Notes: generated from the letters alone by a model not told the origin. A stretch of 64,000 nt of DNA from Bacillus sp. SB49 (GCF_000469135.2 NZ_CP048117.1:967501-1031500), one strand, 5' to 3'; counted from the stretch's first letter, positions 26,109-34,923 are shown. Numbers and translations: made by a program.

Positions 26109-26188
26109 AACCGGATGGCTCCCAAGGCCGTCCGGTTTCGTTTGTCTACACGAAAAAAGCTGAGCTTAGGGCAGCTCAGCTTTTTTCG
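26109..26188. terminator. Tandem terminators between yhbH and proC
   Basis: A first hairpin, AACCGGATGGC with GCCGTCCGGTTT (26109-26138), is followed by a perfect 15-bp hairpin, CGAAAAAAGCTGAGC with GCTCAGCTTTTTTCG (26151-26188). Confidence 0.85.
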
Positions 26189-26327
26189 TAGCAGCTATGA
26201 TATTTTGGGCGTTTCACTATGATATGAAGAATACAGTTTCTATTATAGGTAATCCAGAACAGTTTGTAAACCTCTCTTCTAGAAAATATGTAATTTTTAC
26301 TAGAAACTTACAACAACCCGAAAGGAA

Positions 26328-26356
26328 TTGTACAGTCGACCTTCTTCCTATACAAT
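26328..26356 (+). promoter_or_regulatory. Promoter of proC
   Basis: TTGTAC (26328-26333), 17 bases, TACAAT (26351-26356). No riboswitch or T-box is visible in the 140 bases upstream. Confidence 0.75.
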
Positions 26357-26382
26357 AAGGAAAGATGAAGGGGGAATGTACG

Positions 26383-27195
26383 GTGAATAAGCGGATTGGG
26401 TTCATTGGTTGCGGACAAATGGGGCGTGCGATGATTCAGGGCATGATTGATGCGGGTCTCGTCCAGGCGGAGGAGATAGCCGCAACGGCCCTGTCGGATG
26501 AAACGATTGACTTCGTAACCGATGAGTACGGGATTCAGATCAATCATGACAATAAACAACTGGCCAGAGAATGTGACCTGCTGTTTCTTGCTATCAAGCC
26601 ATATGTGTATGAAGATGTGATAAAAGAAATAAAAGACGATGTACCGGCGGATACAGTGGTCGTTACCATTGCTGCCGGTATCACTCTGCAGGCGATGAGG
26701 GATGCGTTCGGCCGTGATGTCAAGGTGATACGCTCGATGCCTAATACGCCTTCCTTGGTAGGTGCCGGGATGAGTGCCTTATGTCCGAATGAACTCGTTT
26801 CAAAAGAAGAGTTGGCGGACGTAATGGAAGTGTTTGAGAGCTTTGGAGAAGCCGAAATCGTTCCCGAGAAGCTGATGGACGCTGTCCCGTCCGTAAGCGG
26901 GTCGGCACCGGCCTTTATTTATATGCTTATTGAAGCCATGGCTGATGCAGCTGTCGCTCAAGGATTTCCGCGGGATAAAGCGTATAAGATGGTTACCCAG
27001 ACGGTGGAAGGCTCCGCCCGGATGGTACGGGAAACTGGTAAACATCCTGGTGAACTGAAGGATGCTGTCTGTACCCCCGGGGGGACGACCATAGCCGGAG
27101 TAACGAAATTAGAAGAAGCAGGTCTTCGAAATGCGATCATCCAAGGGATGTACGCATGTACAGAGAAGTCTAAAGAATTATCTAAAGGAAAGTAA
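26383..27195 (+). CDS. proC: Pyrroline-5-carboxylate reductase
   Basis: NAD(P)H-dependent last step of proline synthesis. 270 residues. The Rossmann motif is GFIGCGQMGRAM near the N terminus. VIRSMPNTPSLVGAGMSAL and the C-terminal signature DAVCTPGGTTIAGV confirm the family. GAAGGGGG sits eight bases before GTG 26383; the upstream ATG at 26365 is nearer the predicted transcription start. A ProI/ProH-type paralogue is possible; proline as an osmolyte would fit a salt-adapted bacterium, but the sequence does not show this. Monocistronic. Confidence 0.93.
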   Translation: MNKRIGFIGCGQMGRAMIQGMIDAGLVQAEEIAATALSDETIDFVTDEYGIQINHDNKQLARECDLLFLAIKPYVYEDVIKEIKDDVPADTVVVTIAAGITLQAMRDAFGRDVKVIRSMPNTPSLVGAGMSALCPNELVSKEELADVMEVFESFGEAEIVPEKLMDAVPSVSGSAPAFIYMLIEAMADAAVAQGFPRDKAYKMVTQTVEGSARMVRETGKHPGELKDAVCTPGGTTIAGVTKLEEAGLRNAIIQGMYACTEKSKELSKGK

Positions 27196-27202
27196 AGGGG
27201 AA

Positions 27203-27230
27203 AAAACCGGACGAAATGTCCGGTTTTTTT
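27203..27230 (+). terminator. Terminator of proC
   Basis: AAAACCGGAC pairs with GTCCGGTTTT, followed by further T. Confidence 0.85.
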
Positions 27231-27253
27231 AAACCGTTTGAGGAGGTGGAGAG

Positions 27254-27733
27254 ATGGAGCAGCAACTGCAGCGGGTCATATCTGAAAAAGCTTTGTTTAT
27301 CTGGAGAATTCATGGAGGAATTCAGGCTTTTCTTCTTTTCCTGATCTGCATTGCACTTTCGACTGCTGTTTATCTTTGGCAATGGCCGGTCTGGCTCGTC
27401 TTCACGGGTGCAGGAACATTGCTCCTGCACGTAGTGCTTATGATCTGGCTGATTCCTGTTTGGCGTTGGCGGCGCTGGAAATACCATGTCAGCGAAAAGG
27501 ATATTGATATCCAACATGGTATTTTTATTGTGACTCGAACGCTTATACCTATGGTACGTGTGCAGCATGTCGATACAGAACAGGGGCCGTTATTAAGGAA
27601 GTTCGGGGTTTCCACCATTCGGATTTCGACAGCCGCCACCGTTCATAAAATTCCGGCGCTTGATCAAAAGGAAGCGGAAAGGCTGAGGTTGTCCATTTCT
27701 GCGCTGGCAAGGGTGGCCGAAGATGATGTTTAA
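27254..27733 (+). CDS. PH-domain membrane protein (YdbS-like)
   Basis: 159 residues. Two membrane spans (about 25-45 and 48-70) are followed by one bacterial PH (bPH2/DUF304) domain with the typical YHVSEKDIDIQHGIFIVTRT and RVQHVDTEQGPLLRKFGV segments. It overlaps the next gene by 11 bases, as in the ydbS-ydbT pair of B. subtilis, which has been linked to resistance against membrane-active peptides. AGGAGGTGG precedes the ATG. The specific function is unknown. Confidence 0.85.
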   Translation: MEQQLQRVISEKALFIWRIHGGIQAFLLFLICIALSTAVYLWQWPVWLVFTGAGTLLLHVVLMIWLIPVWRWRRWKYHVSEKDIDIQHGIFIVTRTLIPMVRVQHVDTEQGPLLRKFGVSTIRISTAATVHKIPALDQKEAERLRLSISALARVAEDDV

Positions 27734-29183
27734 AAAGAGACGCCTTCATCCTTTATCCGCTCTCCTTCATGTCGGGGGCCTGTTGAAAAATGCGTTTTTT
27801 CCTTTAATCGTTATTCTTTTCTTGAATGGCGGAAATATTGTTAAGGGTAATATGGGATGGATGCCTCTGCTTATCGGGGGCGGCATTTTTGGGCTCGTGT
27901 TTGTTTCCGGGCTTATAAGGTGGTGGCGCTTCACGTATCGAGTGGAAGAAGGGGAGCTTAGAATCGAATACGGGTTAATTTTCCGGAAGAAACGGTACAT
28001 ACCTTTGGAGCGGATTCAAAGTCTCGATCATTCCGAGGGAATCGTTCATCGACCTTTCGGCTTAGTAAAGCTGTCCATAGAGACAGCGGCTTCCAGCGTT
28101 GGGAATGCGGAAGCGGAATTAACTGCCATTCGATTGTCCGAAGCGCTTGAACTGGAAGCGTTATTGGTACAAGCGCATAAGGAAGAATCGGAGTCGCTTC
28201 TAATCCAAGGTCACGAGGAGAAGAGGAACTATCTGTTCCGAATGGACACGAAGGACATTATGCTGATGGCTGTAACCTCCGGGGGAGCGGGTGTGGTACT
28301 TTCCGGCGTTGCCGTATTTTTGTCCCAAGCGACAGACATACTTCCTATGGGCTGGATGTATGATCAGCTCATCCAGTGGATCCGCTTCGGATTCTTTCTT
28401 GCAGCCCTTCTTGTTTTCGGTGTCTTCGTGTTTGCATATGGCTTTTCCATTCTCCTTGCATTCATCCGTTATGCCGGCTTTTCCGTTTCTTTGGAGGGGG
28501 AGGATGTCATCATAACGAGAGGGCTTCTCGAGAAGAAACAGATTACTGTTCCAATCAATCGAATACAGGGGATCCGGGTGGACGAGAATATGCTCAGACA
28601 GCCCATCGGCTATGTCAGTGTGACACTGATTAGTGCAGGCGGGACCGTTGATAAAGGATCAGAACATAAGTGGAATCTGTTTCCTTTGATTAAGAAGAAA
28701 GATATGCCCGCGGTATTGAAAAGTGTGCTGCCGGAGTATCAATGGAACGATGTGTACAATAAGGCGCCGAAACGGGGGAGAAGAAGGTACCTGATTACTT
28801 ATACCTTGTTCCCGCTGATCGGCTCCGCTGCTGTGAGTATTTTCTTCTTTCCATACGGTCTGTTATCTATGATTTCCTTTCCTCTGTTTCTCGTACTGGG
28901 CGACCTGGCTTTCCGTGATGCCGGGTGGCGGATCGATAATCAGCAGCTGACTCTGCGCAGCCGGTCATGGAGCAGGCATACGTTTCTGATGAAGAAACAC
29001 CGGATACAGTCTGCCCGTATAACACAAACCATTTTTCAAAAGAATGCAGATCTCGGCAGTGTAAGGTGTACACTCCCTTCTGGACAAGGGCCGGCAGTAG
29101 CGCGTTGCTTCCATTTGGATAAGGACACGGCAGAAGAGATCCTGACATGGTACAAACCTGGATATCATAACGAAAACCGGTAG
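27723..29183 (+). CDS. Multi-PH-domain membrane protein (YdbT-like)
   Basis: 486 residues. It contains about six membrane spans in three pairs, each pair followed by a bPH2 (DUF304) domain. The conserved phrases recur: RVEEGELRIEYGLIFRKK and IPLERIQSLDH, then EDVIITRGLLEKKQITVP and NRIQGIRVDENMLRQPIG, then NQQLTLRSRSWSRHTFLMKK. Translation is coupled to the YdbS-like gene by overlap. ATG 27726 is an alternative start. The stop is inside the terminator stem. Function beyond the envelope link is not known. Confidence 0.85.
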   Translation: MMFKKRRLHPLSALLHVGGLLKNAFFPLIVILFLNGGNIVKGNMGWMPLLIGGGIFGLVFVSGLIRWWRFTYRVEEGELRIEYGLIFRKKRYIPLERIQSLDHSEGIVHRPFGLVKLSIETAASSVGNAEAELTAIRLSEALELEALLVQAHKEESESLLIQGHEEKRNYLFRMDTKDIMLMAVTSGGAGVVLSGVAVFLSQATDILPMGWMYDQLIQWIRFGFFLAALLVFGVFVFAYGFSILLAFIRYAGFSVSLEGEDVIITRGLLEKKQITVPINRIQGIRVDENMLRQPIGYVSVTLISAGGTVDKGSEHKWNLFPLIKKKDMPAVLKSVLPEYQWNDVYNKAPKRGRRRYLITYTLFPLIGSAAVSIFFFPYGLLSMISFPLFLVLGDLAFRDAGWRIDNQQLTLRSRSWSRHTFLMKKHRIQSARITQTIFQKNADLGSVRCTLPSGQGPAVARCFHLDKDTAEEILTWYKPGYHNENR

Positions 29184-29210
29184 AAGGAGGAAGGCTCTGC
29201 CGGTTTTTTT
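29173..29210 (+). terminator. Terminator of the PH-domain gene pair
   Basis: AAAACCGG pairs with CCGGTTTT, followed by T; it overlaps the stop codon. Confidence 0.75.
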
Positions 29211-29224
29211 ACTGCTTGTAAGCT

Positions 29225-29279
29225 AAACACGAACATTAACAATTTTAATATTGATTTTTGTTCGTGAAAAGTATATGAT
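29225..29279 (+). promoter_or_regulatory. Promoter of the NCS2 permease with PurR-box-like inverted repeat
   Basis: TTGATT (29251-29256), 17 bases, TATGAT (29274-29279). CACGAAC (29228-29234) and GTTCGTG (29260-29266) form an inverted pair; AAACACGAACATT matches the PurBox AWWWCCGAACWWT at 11 of 13 bases. The gap between the two cores (27 bases) is slightly longer than the usual 24-25. Confidence 0.5.
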
Positions 29280-29316
29280 AGGGAACGTTGTCATCATAAA
29301 AGAAAGTCAGGTGTTC

Positions 29317-30615
29317 ATGACTATGAAACGTTTTTTTAAATTAGATCAAAACCAGACCAACGTCAAAACGGAAATTCTTGCGGGAATTACGACGTTCTTG
29401 ACGATGGCCTATATTATAGTAGTCAACCCCGTCATCCTGTCGGGTGCGGAGGTGCCGTTCCAGCAAGTGTTCATGGCTACGATTCTTGCCGCTGTGATCG
29501 GAACGCTGATCATGTCCTTTGCTGCCAATTATCCAATCGCCATAGCTCCCGGAATGGGATTGAACGCATACTTCGTGACGGAAGTGGTGCAGCAGGATGT
29601 CAGCTACTCCGTTATGTTCGGTGCGGTATTCGTTTCCGGTATTCTTTTCGTTATCTTGAGTATGACGAGTCTGCGCAAGACGTTGATTAAGGCTATTCCT
29701 CCTTCTTTGAAGTATGGAATTACATCAGGAATCGGCTTATTTATCGCGTTTCTCGGGCTGCGCATGAGTGGGATCATCGAGCCGAGCGAATCCACGTTAG
29801 TGACTCTTGGTGACCTGACGGCGCCGGGACAGCTGCTTACCGTCTTCGGACTGATTGTCACGTTGATCCTCATCGCACGAAATGTGACAGGAGGTCTGTT
29901 CATCGGAATGTTCCTGACAGGTCTTGTAGGCTTTTTCACTGGTCAGCTTGAAATCAACGGATTTGTGGATACGCCGCCTGCTCCGGTTTTTTGGGATATG
30001 GATATTGCGGCCGTATTCAGCAACGGTTTATACACCGTCGTATTCGCTTTTCTGCTCGTTACAATCTTCGATACGACAGGTACGATGGTCGGAGTGGCCG
30101 AGCAGGCAGGGTTCATTAAACCGGACGGAAGCCTGCCGCGTGCCCGTGCCGCATTGATGGCAGATGCTTCTGCCACTACGGTGGGTGCCATGTTCGGGAC
30201 GAGTCCGTCTTCTGCTTATGTAGAGTCTTCTTCTGGAGTCGCAGCAGGTGGTCGTACAGGGCTGACGACGCTTGTCGTGGCTGCTCTGTTCCTATTGTCG
30301 ATGTTCTTCTCTCCAATCGTCGGAGCTGTATCAGGGCTTCCGGCAATTACGGCGCCGGTCTTGATCATCGTCGGGTGCTTCATGATGGAAGGACTTGCCA
30401 AGGTCAATTGGGGTTCATTCGATGATGCTTTCCCGGCTTTCATCATTATATTGTCCATGCCTCTTACATCCAGCATTGCGACAGGAATTTCCTTCGGTTT
30501 CATCACGTATCCGATCCTGAAGCTTGTAGTCGGAAAAGGAAAAGATGTACACTGGATTCTTTATATGTTCGCCATTATTTTCATCCTTCAACTGGCCTTC
30601 TTCCCGGGTCATTGA
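29317..30615 (+). CDS. NCS2-family purine permease (PbuG/AzgA-like)
   Basis: 432 residues with about 12-13 membrane spans. The start MTMKRFFKLDQNQTNVKTEI and motifs APGMGLNAYF, FDTTGTMVGVAEQAG and GTSPSSAYVESSSGVAAGGRTGLT define the hypoxanthine/guanine/adenine (AzgA/PbuG/PbuO) branch of NCS2 transporters rather than the xanthine/uracil branch. It therefore probably imports hypoxanthine and guanine. AGGTGT precedes ATG 29317; the reading frame is open further upstream across the promoter. A PurR-type operator fits, but no purine riboswitch is present in the short leader, unlike pbuG of B. subtilis. Confidence 0.9.
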   Translation: MTMKRFFKLDQNQTNVKTEILAGITTFLTMAYIIVVNPVILSGAEVPFQQVFMATILAAVIGTLIMSFAANYPIAIAPGMGLNAYFVTEVVQQDVSYSVMFGAVFVSGILFVILSMTSLRKTLIKAIPPSLKYGITSGIGLFIAFLGLRMSGIIEPSESTLVTLGDLTAPGQLLTVFGLIVTLILIARNVTGGLFIGMFLTGLVGFFTGQLEINGFVDTPPAPVFWDMDIAAVFSNGLYTVVFAFLLVTIFDTTGTMVGVAEQAGFIKPDGSLPRARAALMADASATTVGAMFGTSPSSAYVESSSGVAAGGRTGLTTLVVAALFLLSMFFSPIVGAVSGLPAITAPVLIIVGCFMMEGLAKVNWGSFDDAFPAFIIILSMPLTSSIATGISFGFITYPILKLVVGKGKDVHWILYMFAIIFILQLAFFPGH

Positions 30616-30619
30616 TTCT

Positions 30620-30649
30620 AAAGCAACCACTTCTGTGGTTGCTTTTTTT
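30620..30649 (+). terminator. Terminator of the purine permease
   Basis: AAAGCAACCAC pairs with GTGGTTGCTTT, followed by T. Confidence 0.9.
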
Positions 30650-30675
30650 TATACCTGCTATTTTCCCGTAGGACA

Positions 30676-30705
30676 GTATAGTTTTACCATGGCGGTGGCA
30701 ATCTA
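30676..30705 (+). promoter_or_regulatory. Candidate sigma-G promoter of the first ger operon
   Basis: GTATA (30676-30680), 18 bases, CAATCTA (30699-30705), compared with sigma-G GHATR-N17/18-CATNHTA. The leader would be very short. Confidence 0.5.
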
Positions 30706-30721
30706 AGTGTAGGTGATGCAT

Positions 30722-32296
30722 ATGGGATTTTTAAAACGATTATTTTTCGGAGATCATACGAAAATTGCAGATAGGAAAATTGCTGATCAAGCCGAGGAGC
30801 CGGTCCAGCTCAGTACAATGAAGCTCGCTGAAAATGTGGAGTACATTTTGAATGCCTTCCACGAAACGAATGACCTGAAAATACGGGTGATGCATAAGGG
30901 AAATGCGGCTTTAATGTACTTCGAATCCATGAGTGAGCAGGAAAAGATTCATGAGAAGATCTTTGAGCCGGTTCAACTTGGTAATGTCGACAGCATAGGG
31001 GAAATTCCGGATTGTAAACATACCAATAACCTTGAAGAAGCGATCGTTACGCTGCTTCGGGGGCATGCCATTTATTTGGAAGATGGCAGCCGCCGCATTT
31101 CGATGTTTAACGTAACCTCATCCTTCAATAGAAGTCCGGAAGAGCCGGCCAATGAGAAAGTAGTACGCGGATCGCACGATGGCTTCGTCGAGAACATGAT
31201 GATCAATATCAACCTTGTCAGGAAGAGGATCGAGCATAGGGATTTAACGGTTAAATACTACAAGCTCGGAAAGAAAACCAACACCAATGTCGGTCTTTTA
31301 TATATGGATGGAATTACAGATCCAACTCTTGTTGAAGAGATTGAGAAACGGATGAAGACGATCCACACAGATATGGTGCACAGTCCGGGATATGTAGAGG
31401 AATTCATTGAAGACCAGACCGTTTCTCCATTCCCGCAAATGCTTAATACCGAACGTCCTGATCGGGTAGTGGCCAATTTGATGGAAGGGAGGGTCGTCAT
31501 CATGGCTGAGGGAAGTCCTACGGCCTTGATTGCACCTTCTACCTTCTTCATGTTTTATCAATCGCCGGATGACTACAACATGCGCTGGTTTACGGGCACC
31601 TTTATTCGCTTGATCCGTTTATTCAGTTTTGTCATAGCTGTGACGCTGCCTGCTTTTTATATCGCTGTCGTCAGTTTTCATTTTGAAGTGATTCCGGATG
31701 AGCTCATCATCCCCGTCAAGTCATCGATCAATGAAATAGCCTATCCGCCGATTATGGAAGCATTGGTGATGGTCATCATCATCGAGCTGATAAGGGAAGC
31801 GGGGATCAGGCTGCCGCAGCCGATCGGACAGACGATCGGCATCGTCGGCGGTCTCGTCATTGGAGACGCGGTCGTCCGGGCCGGCCTTGTTTCCAATCTG
31901 ATGGTCATCGTCGTTGCGTTGACGGCCATCGCATCCTTCGTCGTCCCGTCAAATGAACTCAGTACGACGCTGCGCCTGTTGACGTTCCCGTTGATCCTGC
32001 TTGCAGGAACACTCGGATTTATCGGCATCGTCTTCGGAATGCTGTTCATCCTCGTCCATCTGACGAGACTTCACTCCTTCGGCGTACCTTATTTTGCGCC
32101 GCTGGCTCCTTTAAGTATCGTAGACCTCAAAGATACGTTCGTACGCGTACCTTTGCCGATGATGAAACGAAGACCGAAAGACGCTCACTCGATTGATCCT
32201 GTCGCCTTTAAATCGTCTAGGGAGTGGAAGCAAATTGAGCACGAAAAAGAAGAACAAGCAAGAGCAAACGATACCTCAGAGTCAGGCGAATCCTAA
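30722..32296 (+). CDS. Spore germination receptor A subunit (GerA/GerKA family)
   Basis: 524 residues. The N-terminal soluble domain (about 1-290) is followed by a membrane part of four or five helices. Family marks are DGITDPTLVEEIEKR, YVEEFIEDQTVSPFPQMLNTERPD and REAGIRLPQPIGQTIGIVGG. It is part of an inner-membrane nutrient receptor with B and C subunits encoded next. AGGTGAT sits just before ATG 30722. The C-terminal tail is charged. The germinant cannot be told from sequence. Expected in the forespore, consistent with the sigma-G-like promoter. Confidence 0.95.
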   Translation: MGFLKRLFFGDHTKIADRKIADQAEEPVQLSTMKLAENVEYILNAFHETNDLKIRVMHKGNAALMYFESMSEQEKIHEKIFEPVQLGNVDSIGEIPDCKHTNNLEEAIVTLLRGHAIYLEDGSRRISMFNVTSSFNRSPEEPANEKVVRGSHDGFVENMMININLVRKRIEHRDLTVKYYKLGKKTNTNVGLLYMDGITDPTLVEEIEKRMKTIHTDMVHSPGYVEEFIEDQTVSPFPQMLNTERPDRVVANLMEGRVVIMAEGSPTALIAPSTFFMFYQSPDDYNMRWFTGTFIRLIRLFSFVIAVTLPAFYIAVVSFHFEVIPDELIIPVKSSINEIAYPPIMEALVMVIIIELIREAGIRLPQPIGQTIGIVGGLVIGDAVVRAGLVSNLMVIVVALTAIASFVVPSNELSTTLRLLTFPLILLAGTLGFIGIVFGMLFILVHLTRLHSFGVPYFAPLAPLSIVDLKDTFVRVPLPMMKRRPKDAHSIDPVAFKSSREWKQIEHEKEEQARANDTSESGES

Positions 32297-33386
32297 GCCG
32301 GAGCAGAAACTGTCTCAGCGGCAGTTCTTTTTCATGATCATTCAAACCCAAATCGGGGTCGGGGTGCTGTCTATTCCCCATGAGCTTCATAATGCATCCA
32401 AACAGGACGGATGGATTTCCTTGATTATTGCCGCGATTCTTATACAAATCGTGGTATTTGTCATCTGGCTGACAGCAAGAAACCATCCGGAGGACAACTT
32501 GTTTCAAATTAACGAACTTATCTTCTCCAAATGGATCGGTAAAGGGCTCAGCTTTCTCTATGTACTCTATTTCCTTGCTGTCGGCACGTTGATCATTCTC
32601 TTGTACGGGCGGATGATCAGTGTTTGGGTCCTGCCCAACACCCCGTTATGGGTGCTGTCGTTGTTAATGATTCTTATTTGCGGCTATTTGGTCGCGGGCG
32701 GCCTTCTTGTGGTAGCCAGACTTTATACGATGCTGTCTTTCCTGCTTATCATTTTGATTGCGCTTGTTATTTATTCCATGAAAGAAATGAACCTCATGTA
32801 TATTCTCCCCGTTTTTGAGGAAGGTGTCGGAAGGGTTCTCAAAGGGGTGGATAAAGCCGTCCTTTCCTTTTTTGGATTTATCGTTTCCCTTGTTATATTT
32901 CCGAAGGTGGAAGGAACACCGAAGCAGCGACTGAAGACGATGGTGAAGGCGCACTGGTTTGTCACCGGGTTTTACCTGTTTACCGTTTTCGCAAGCTTTA
33001 CTTTCTTCAGCTCAATGGAATTGACGACCATTCCGGAACCGCTCTTATACATGTTGAAATCTTTTGAACTGCCAATCATAGCAAGAATTGATCTGTTTTT
33101 CATATCGATTTGGATTATCAGCGTAGCTACGTCCTTTGCCACCTACATTTATATGGGAAGCCTTGGACTGAAGCATACGTTCATGAAGAAAGGAAATGTC
33201 CGGCATATTGTATTGATTAGTTCCGTCATTTTTGTCATTACGATGTATATGGGGTTTGACATCACAAAAGTAGAAACCTTTAACAAGTTCGTGGTCTACG
33301 CCGGTTATTTCTTTTCCCTGATGCTCCCATTTATTATGCTCCCATTCAGTTATCTTGCGAAAAAACGGAAGAAAGGAAAGGGCTGA
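32235..33386 (+). CDS. Spore germination receptor B subunit (GerAB-type permease)
   Basis: 383 residues with ten predicted membrane spans, in the amino acid-polyamine-organocation fold used by GerB subunits to bind germinant. It begins with a polar, Lys/Gln-rich stretch and then RQFFFMIIQTQIGVGVLSIP. The family motif KVEGTPKQRLKTMVKAHWF is in the second half. TTG 32235 with GGGAGTGG upstream gives a 62-base overlap with the A gene; a later ATG at MIIQTQIG would remove part of helix 1 and is unlikely. Translation is probably coupled to the A subunit. Confidence 0.92.
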   Translation: MSTKKKNKQEQTIPQSQANPKPEQKLSQRQFFFMIIQTQIGVGVLSIPHELHNASKQDGWISLIIAAILIQIVVFVIWLTARNHPEDNLFQINELIFSKWIGKGLSFLYVLYFLAVGTLIILLYGRMISVWVLPNTPLWVLSLLMILICGYLVAGGLLVVARLYTMLSFLLIILIALVIYSMKEMNLMYILPVFEEGVGRVLKGVDKAVLSFFGFIVSLVIFPKVEGTPKQRLKTMVKAHWFVTGFYLFTVFASFTFFSSMELTTIPEPLLYMLKSFELPIIARIDLFFISIWIISVATSFATYIYMGSLGLKHTFMKKGNVRHIVLISSVIFVITMYMGFDITKVETFNKFVVYAGYFFSLMLPFIMLPFSYLAKKRKKGKG

Positions 33387-33390
33387 ACGT

Positions 33391-34509
33391 ATGAAACGAT
33401 GCATCATAGCACTCGCATGTCTGCTTCTGCTGACAGGCTGTTGGGATGAACGTCAGTTTAAGAATATGAAGCTGGTCCTTTCCATGGGATTGGATAAAGG
33501 GGAGGAGCAGGAAATCCGCCAGACCGTTTCCATTCCGACTGTGGAAAGAGGGTTGGATGGACCGGGGGCAGAAAAGGTGCAGATCATCTCCACCGATGCT
33601 CATACGCCCAGGGATGGAAGGGATAAAATTGACCAGATGATATCGGAATCGTTCGATCCCTCCAAGCTGCGCGTCATCGTGCTCGGAGAAGAGCTGGCGA
33701 AAGAGAATATGTATCCCGTTTTGGATGAACTTTACCGTAACCCGAACAGTAATTTGAATGCCGCTTTAGTCATTGCAGATGGTACAACTGCCGAAGGAAT
33801 TCTGAATGTGAAGAATGAAAATGAAATGAGGATCAGCAACTATTTAAGCGGGATTATCGAAGCTGGAGTTGCCGCCACCCATACAACCGGGGAAAATCTA
33901 CAGATGCTGAACGCTGAAATTCTGGAACCGGGCGTTGATTTCTCTGTGCCGACGATGGCGGTAGATGAAAACAGGCAGCTGTTGATCATTACCGGGATGG
34001 GACTCTTTCACGGAAAACATTACACTGGAAAGAAAATCGACTCTTCTTTGACGGTCCTTTACATGCTTCTCGAAGGGAAAATGGGAAATGTGGCAAGGCT
34101 TACGGAAAAGATATCCGACGGGGAAGATGATGATCTGCTTAATTATGTCACCGTTCACGTCTTGAAGAATGACCGGAAGATGAAAATAGACGTAGTAGAC
34201 GGGGAAGTGAAGGTGAAAATCAATCTGAACTTATCGGTGAAGATTGTGGAATACCCTTCCGATCATCTTTACGTCAAAGGCAAAATCGGAATGGTTGAGA
34301 AGGAGCTTGAAAAAGTGTTGACAGAGAAATCGAAAGACATTATTTCCACCATTCAAGAGGCTAACAGCGACGTCCTGGGTATTGGAAGGCGTGTAAGAGC
34401 TTATCATAATAAAGATTGGAAGAAACTGAACTGGGAAGAAGAGTACCCGAAGATAACAATAGAACCCCATATCAACGTGAAGGTTGTCCAACACGGGATC
34501 ATCAATTAG
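33391..34509 (+). CDS. Spore germination receptor C subunit (GerAC-type lipoprotein)
   Basis: 372 residues. The signal peptide ends in LLLLTGC and the mature protein begins CWDERQFKNM, the classic Ger(x)C start. Domain marks include MGLDKGEEQEIRQTVSIPT, VRVIVLGEELA-like (LRVIVLGEELAKENM) and the C-terminal ISTIQEANSDVLGIGRRVRA. It is anchored at the outer face of the spore inner membrane as part of the receptor complex. AAGGAAAGGG precedes ATG 33391, five bases after the B gene. It is the last gene of this A-B-C operon. Confidence 0.94.
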   Translation: MKRCIIALACLLLLTGCWDERQFKNMKLVLSMGLDKGEEQEIRQTVSIPTVERGLDGPGAEKVQIISTDAHTPRDGRDKIDQMISESFDPSKLRVIVLGEELAKENMYPVLDELYRNPNSNLNAALVIADGTTAEGILNVKNENEMRISNYLSGIIEAGVAATHTTGENLQMLNAEILEPGVDFSVPTMAVDENRQLLIITGMGLFHGKHYTGKKIDSSLTVLYMLLEGKMGNVARLTEKISDGEDDDLLNYVTVHVLKNDRKMKIDVVDGEVKVKINLNLSVKIVEYPSDHLYVKGKIGMVEKELEKVLTEKSKDIISTIQEANSDVLGIGRRVRAYHNKDWKKLNWEEEYPKITIEPHINVKVVQHGIIN

Positions 34510-34539
34510 AAATGTGCAAAAAGTGAAACCTTTAAGCAA

Positions 34540-34694
34540 GCTCGCTCGTCTGTATAGGGAATCATAGAGGAAGTAATGGACCGGGAGGGGCTCTCATCCA
34601 GTGCCAAATGACGGACCCCTGCCATTCATTCATACATCACTATACCTCCCCTAAGGTATAGCCCCCGTCGACTGACCATCGGCGGGGGTATTTT
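34540..34694 (+). ncRNA. Candidate structured RNA ending in a terminator
   Basis: The 414-base gap between the ger operon and the nucleoside transporter begins with GC-rich, self-complementary sequence unlike the AT-rich spacers nearby. AGGGG/CCCCT encloses a 25-base loop (34586-34620). CTATACC/GGTATAG (about 34640-34661) has a TCCCCTAA loop that could pair with GGGAGGGG upstream. A strong terminator follows. It does not match any riboswitch class I know. It could be a small RNA or a long operon 3' end. Confidence 0.3.
34661..34694 (+). terminator. Strong terminator downstream of the first ger operon
   Basis: GCCCCCGTCGA pairs with TCGGCGGGGGT (imperfect) around CTGACCA, then ATTTTATTT. Confidence 0.8.
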
Positions 34695-34787
34695 ATTTGT
34701 AGAAAATGGGAGGACTTTATTCCTTTATTATACAAATGCAAGTATGACATCTGCGAATTTAGACATATTAAGATGTGACTAGACACT

Positions 34788-34801
34788 TGTCAGCGTTTCC
34801 A
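34788..34801 (+). promoter_or_regulatory. Candidate upstream cre site of nupC
   Basis: TGTCAGCGTTTCCA matches the CcpA consensus at 12 of 14 positions, upstream of the -35. Confidence 0.4.
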
Positions 34802-34824
34802 TATTTTTTTCTTGCGAATAAGCC

Positions 34825-34853
34825 TTGCATGACGTCTGACAACCTGATAAAAT
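34825..34853 (+). promoter_or_regulatory. Promoter of nupC
   Basis: TTGCAT (34825-34830), 17 bases, TAAAAT (34848-34853). Confidence 0.65.
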
Positions 34854-34872
34854 CCATAATAGAATTACTTTG

Positions 34873-34886
34873 TGTAAGCATTTTCA
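34873..34886 (+). promoter_or_regulatory. Candidate downstream cre site of nupC
   Basis: TGTAAGCATTTTCA matches TGWAANCGNTNWCA at 13 of 14 positions, about 20 bases after the -10, a roadblock position for CcpA. Confidence 0.65.
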
Positions 34887-34923
34887 TAAGGGTCAAAACA
34901 ACAACATCAGGGGAGGATTTATT

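Noticed and set aside
26189-26382. T-box or other leader element before proC
   Set aside because: No T-box sequence (TGGNACCGCG-like) or specifier stem; the promoter lies about 30 bases before the gene, leaving no room.
34700-34923. Purine riboswitch upstream of nupC
   Set aside because: I looked for the GTTTCTACC and CCGTAAA aptamer segments and found neither; cre sites explain regulation instead.
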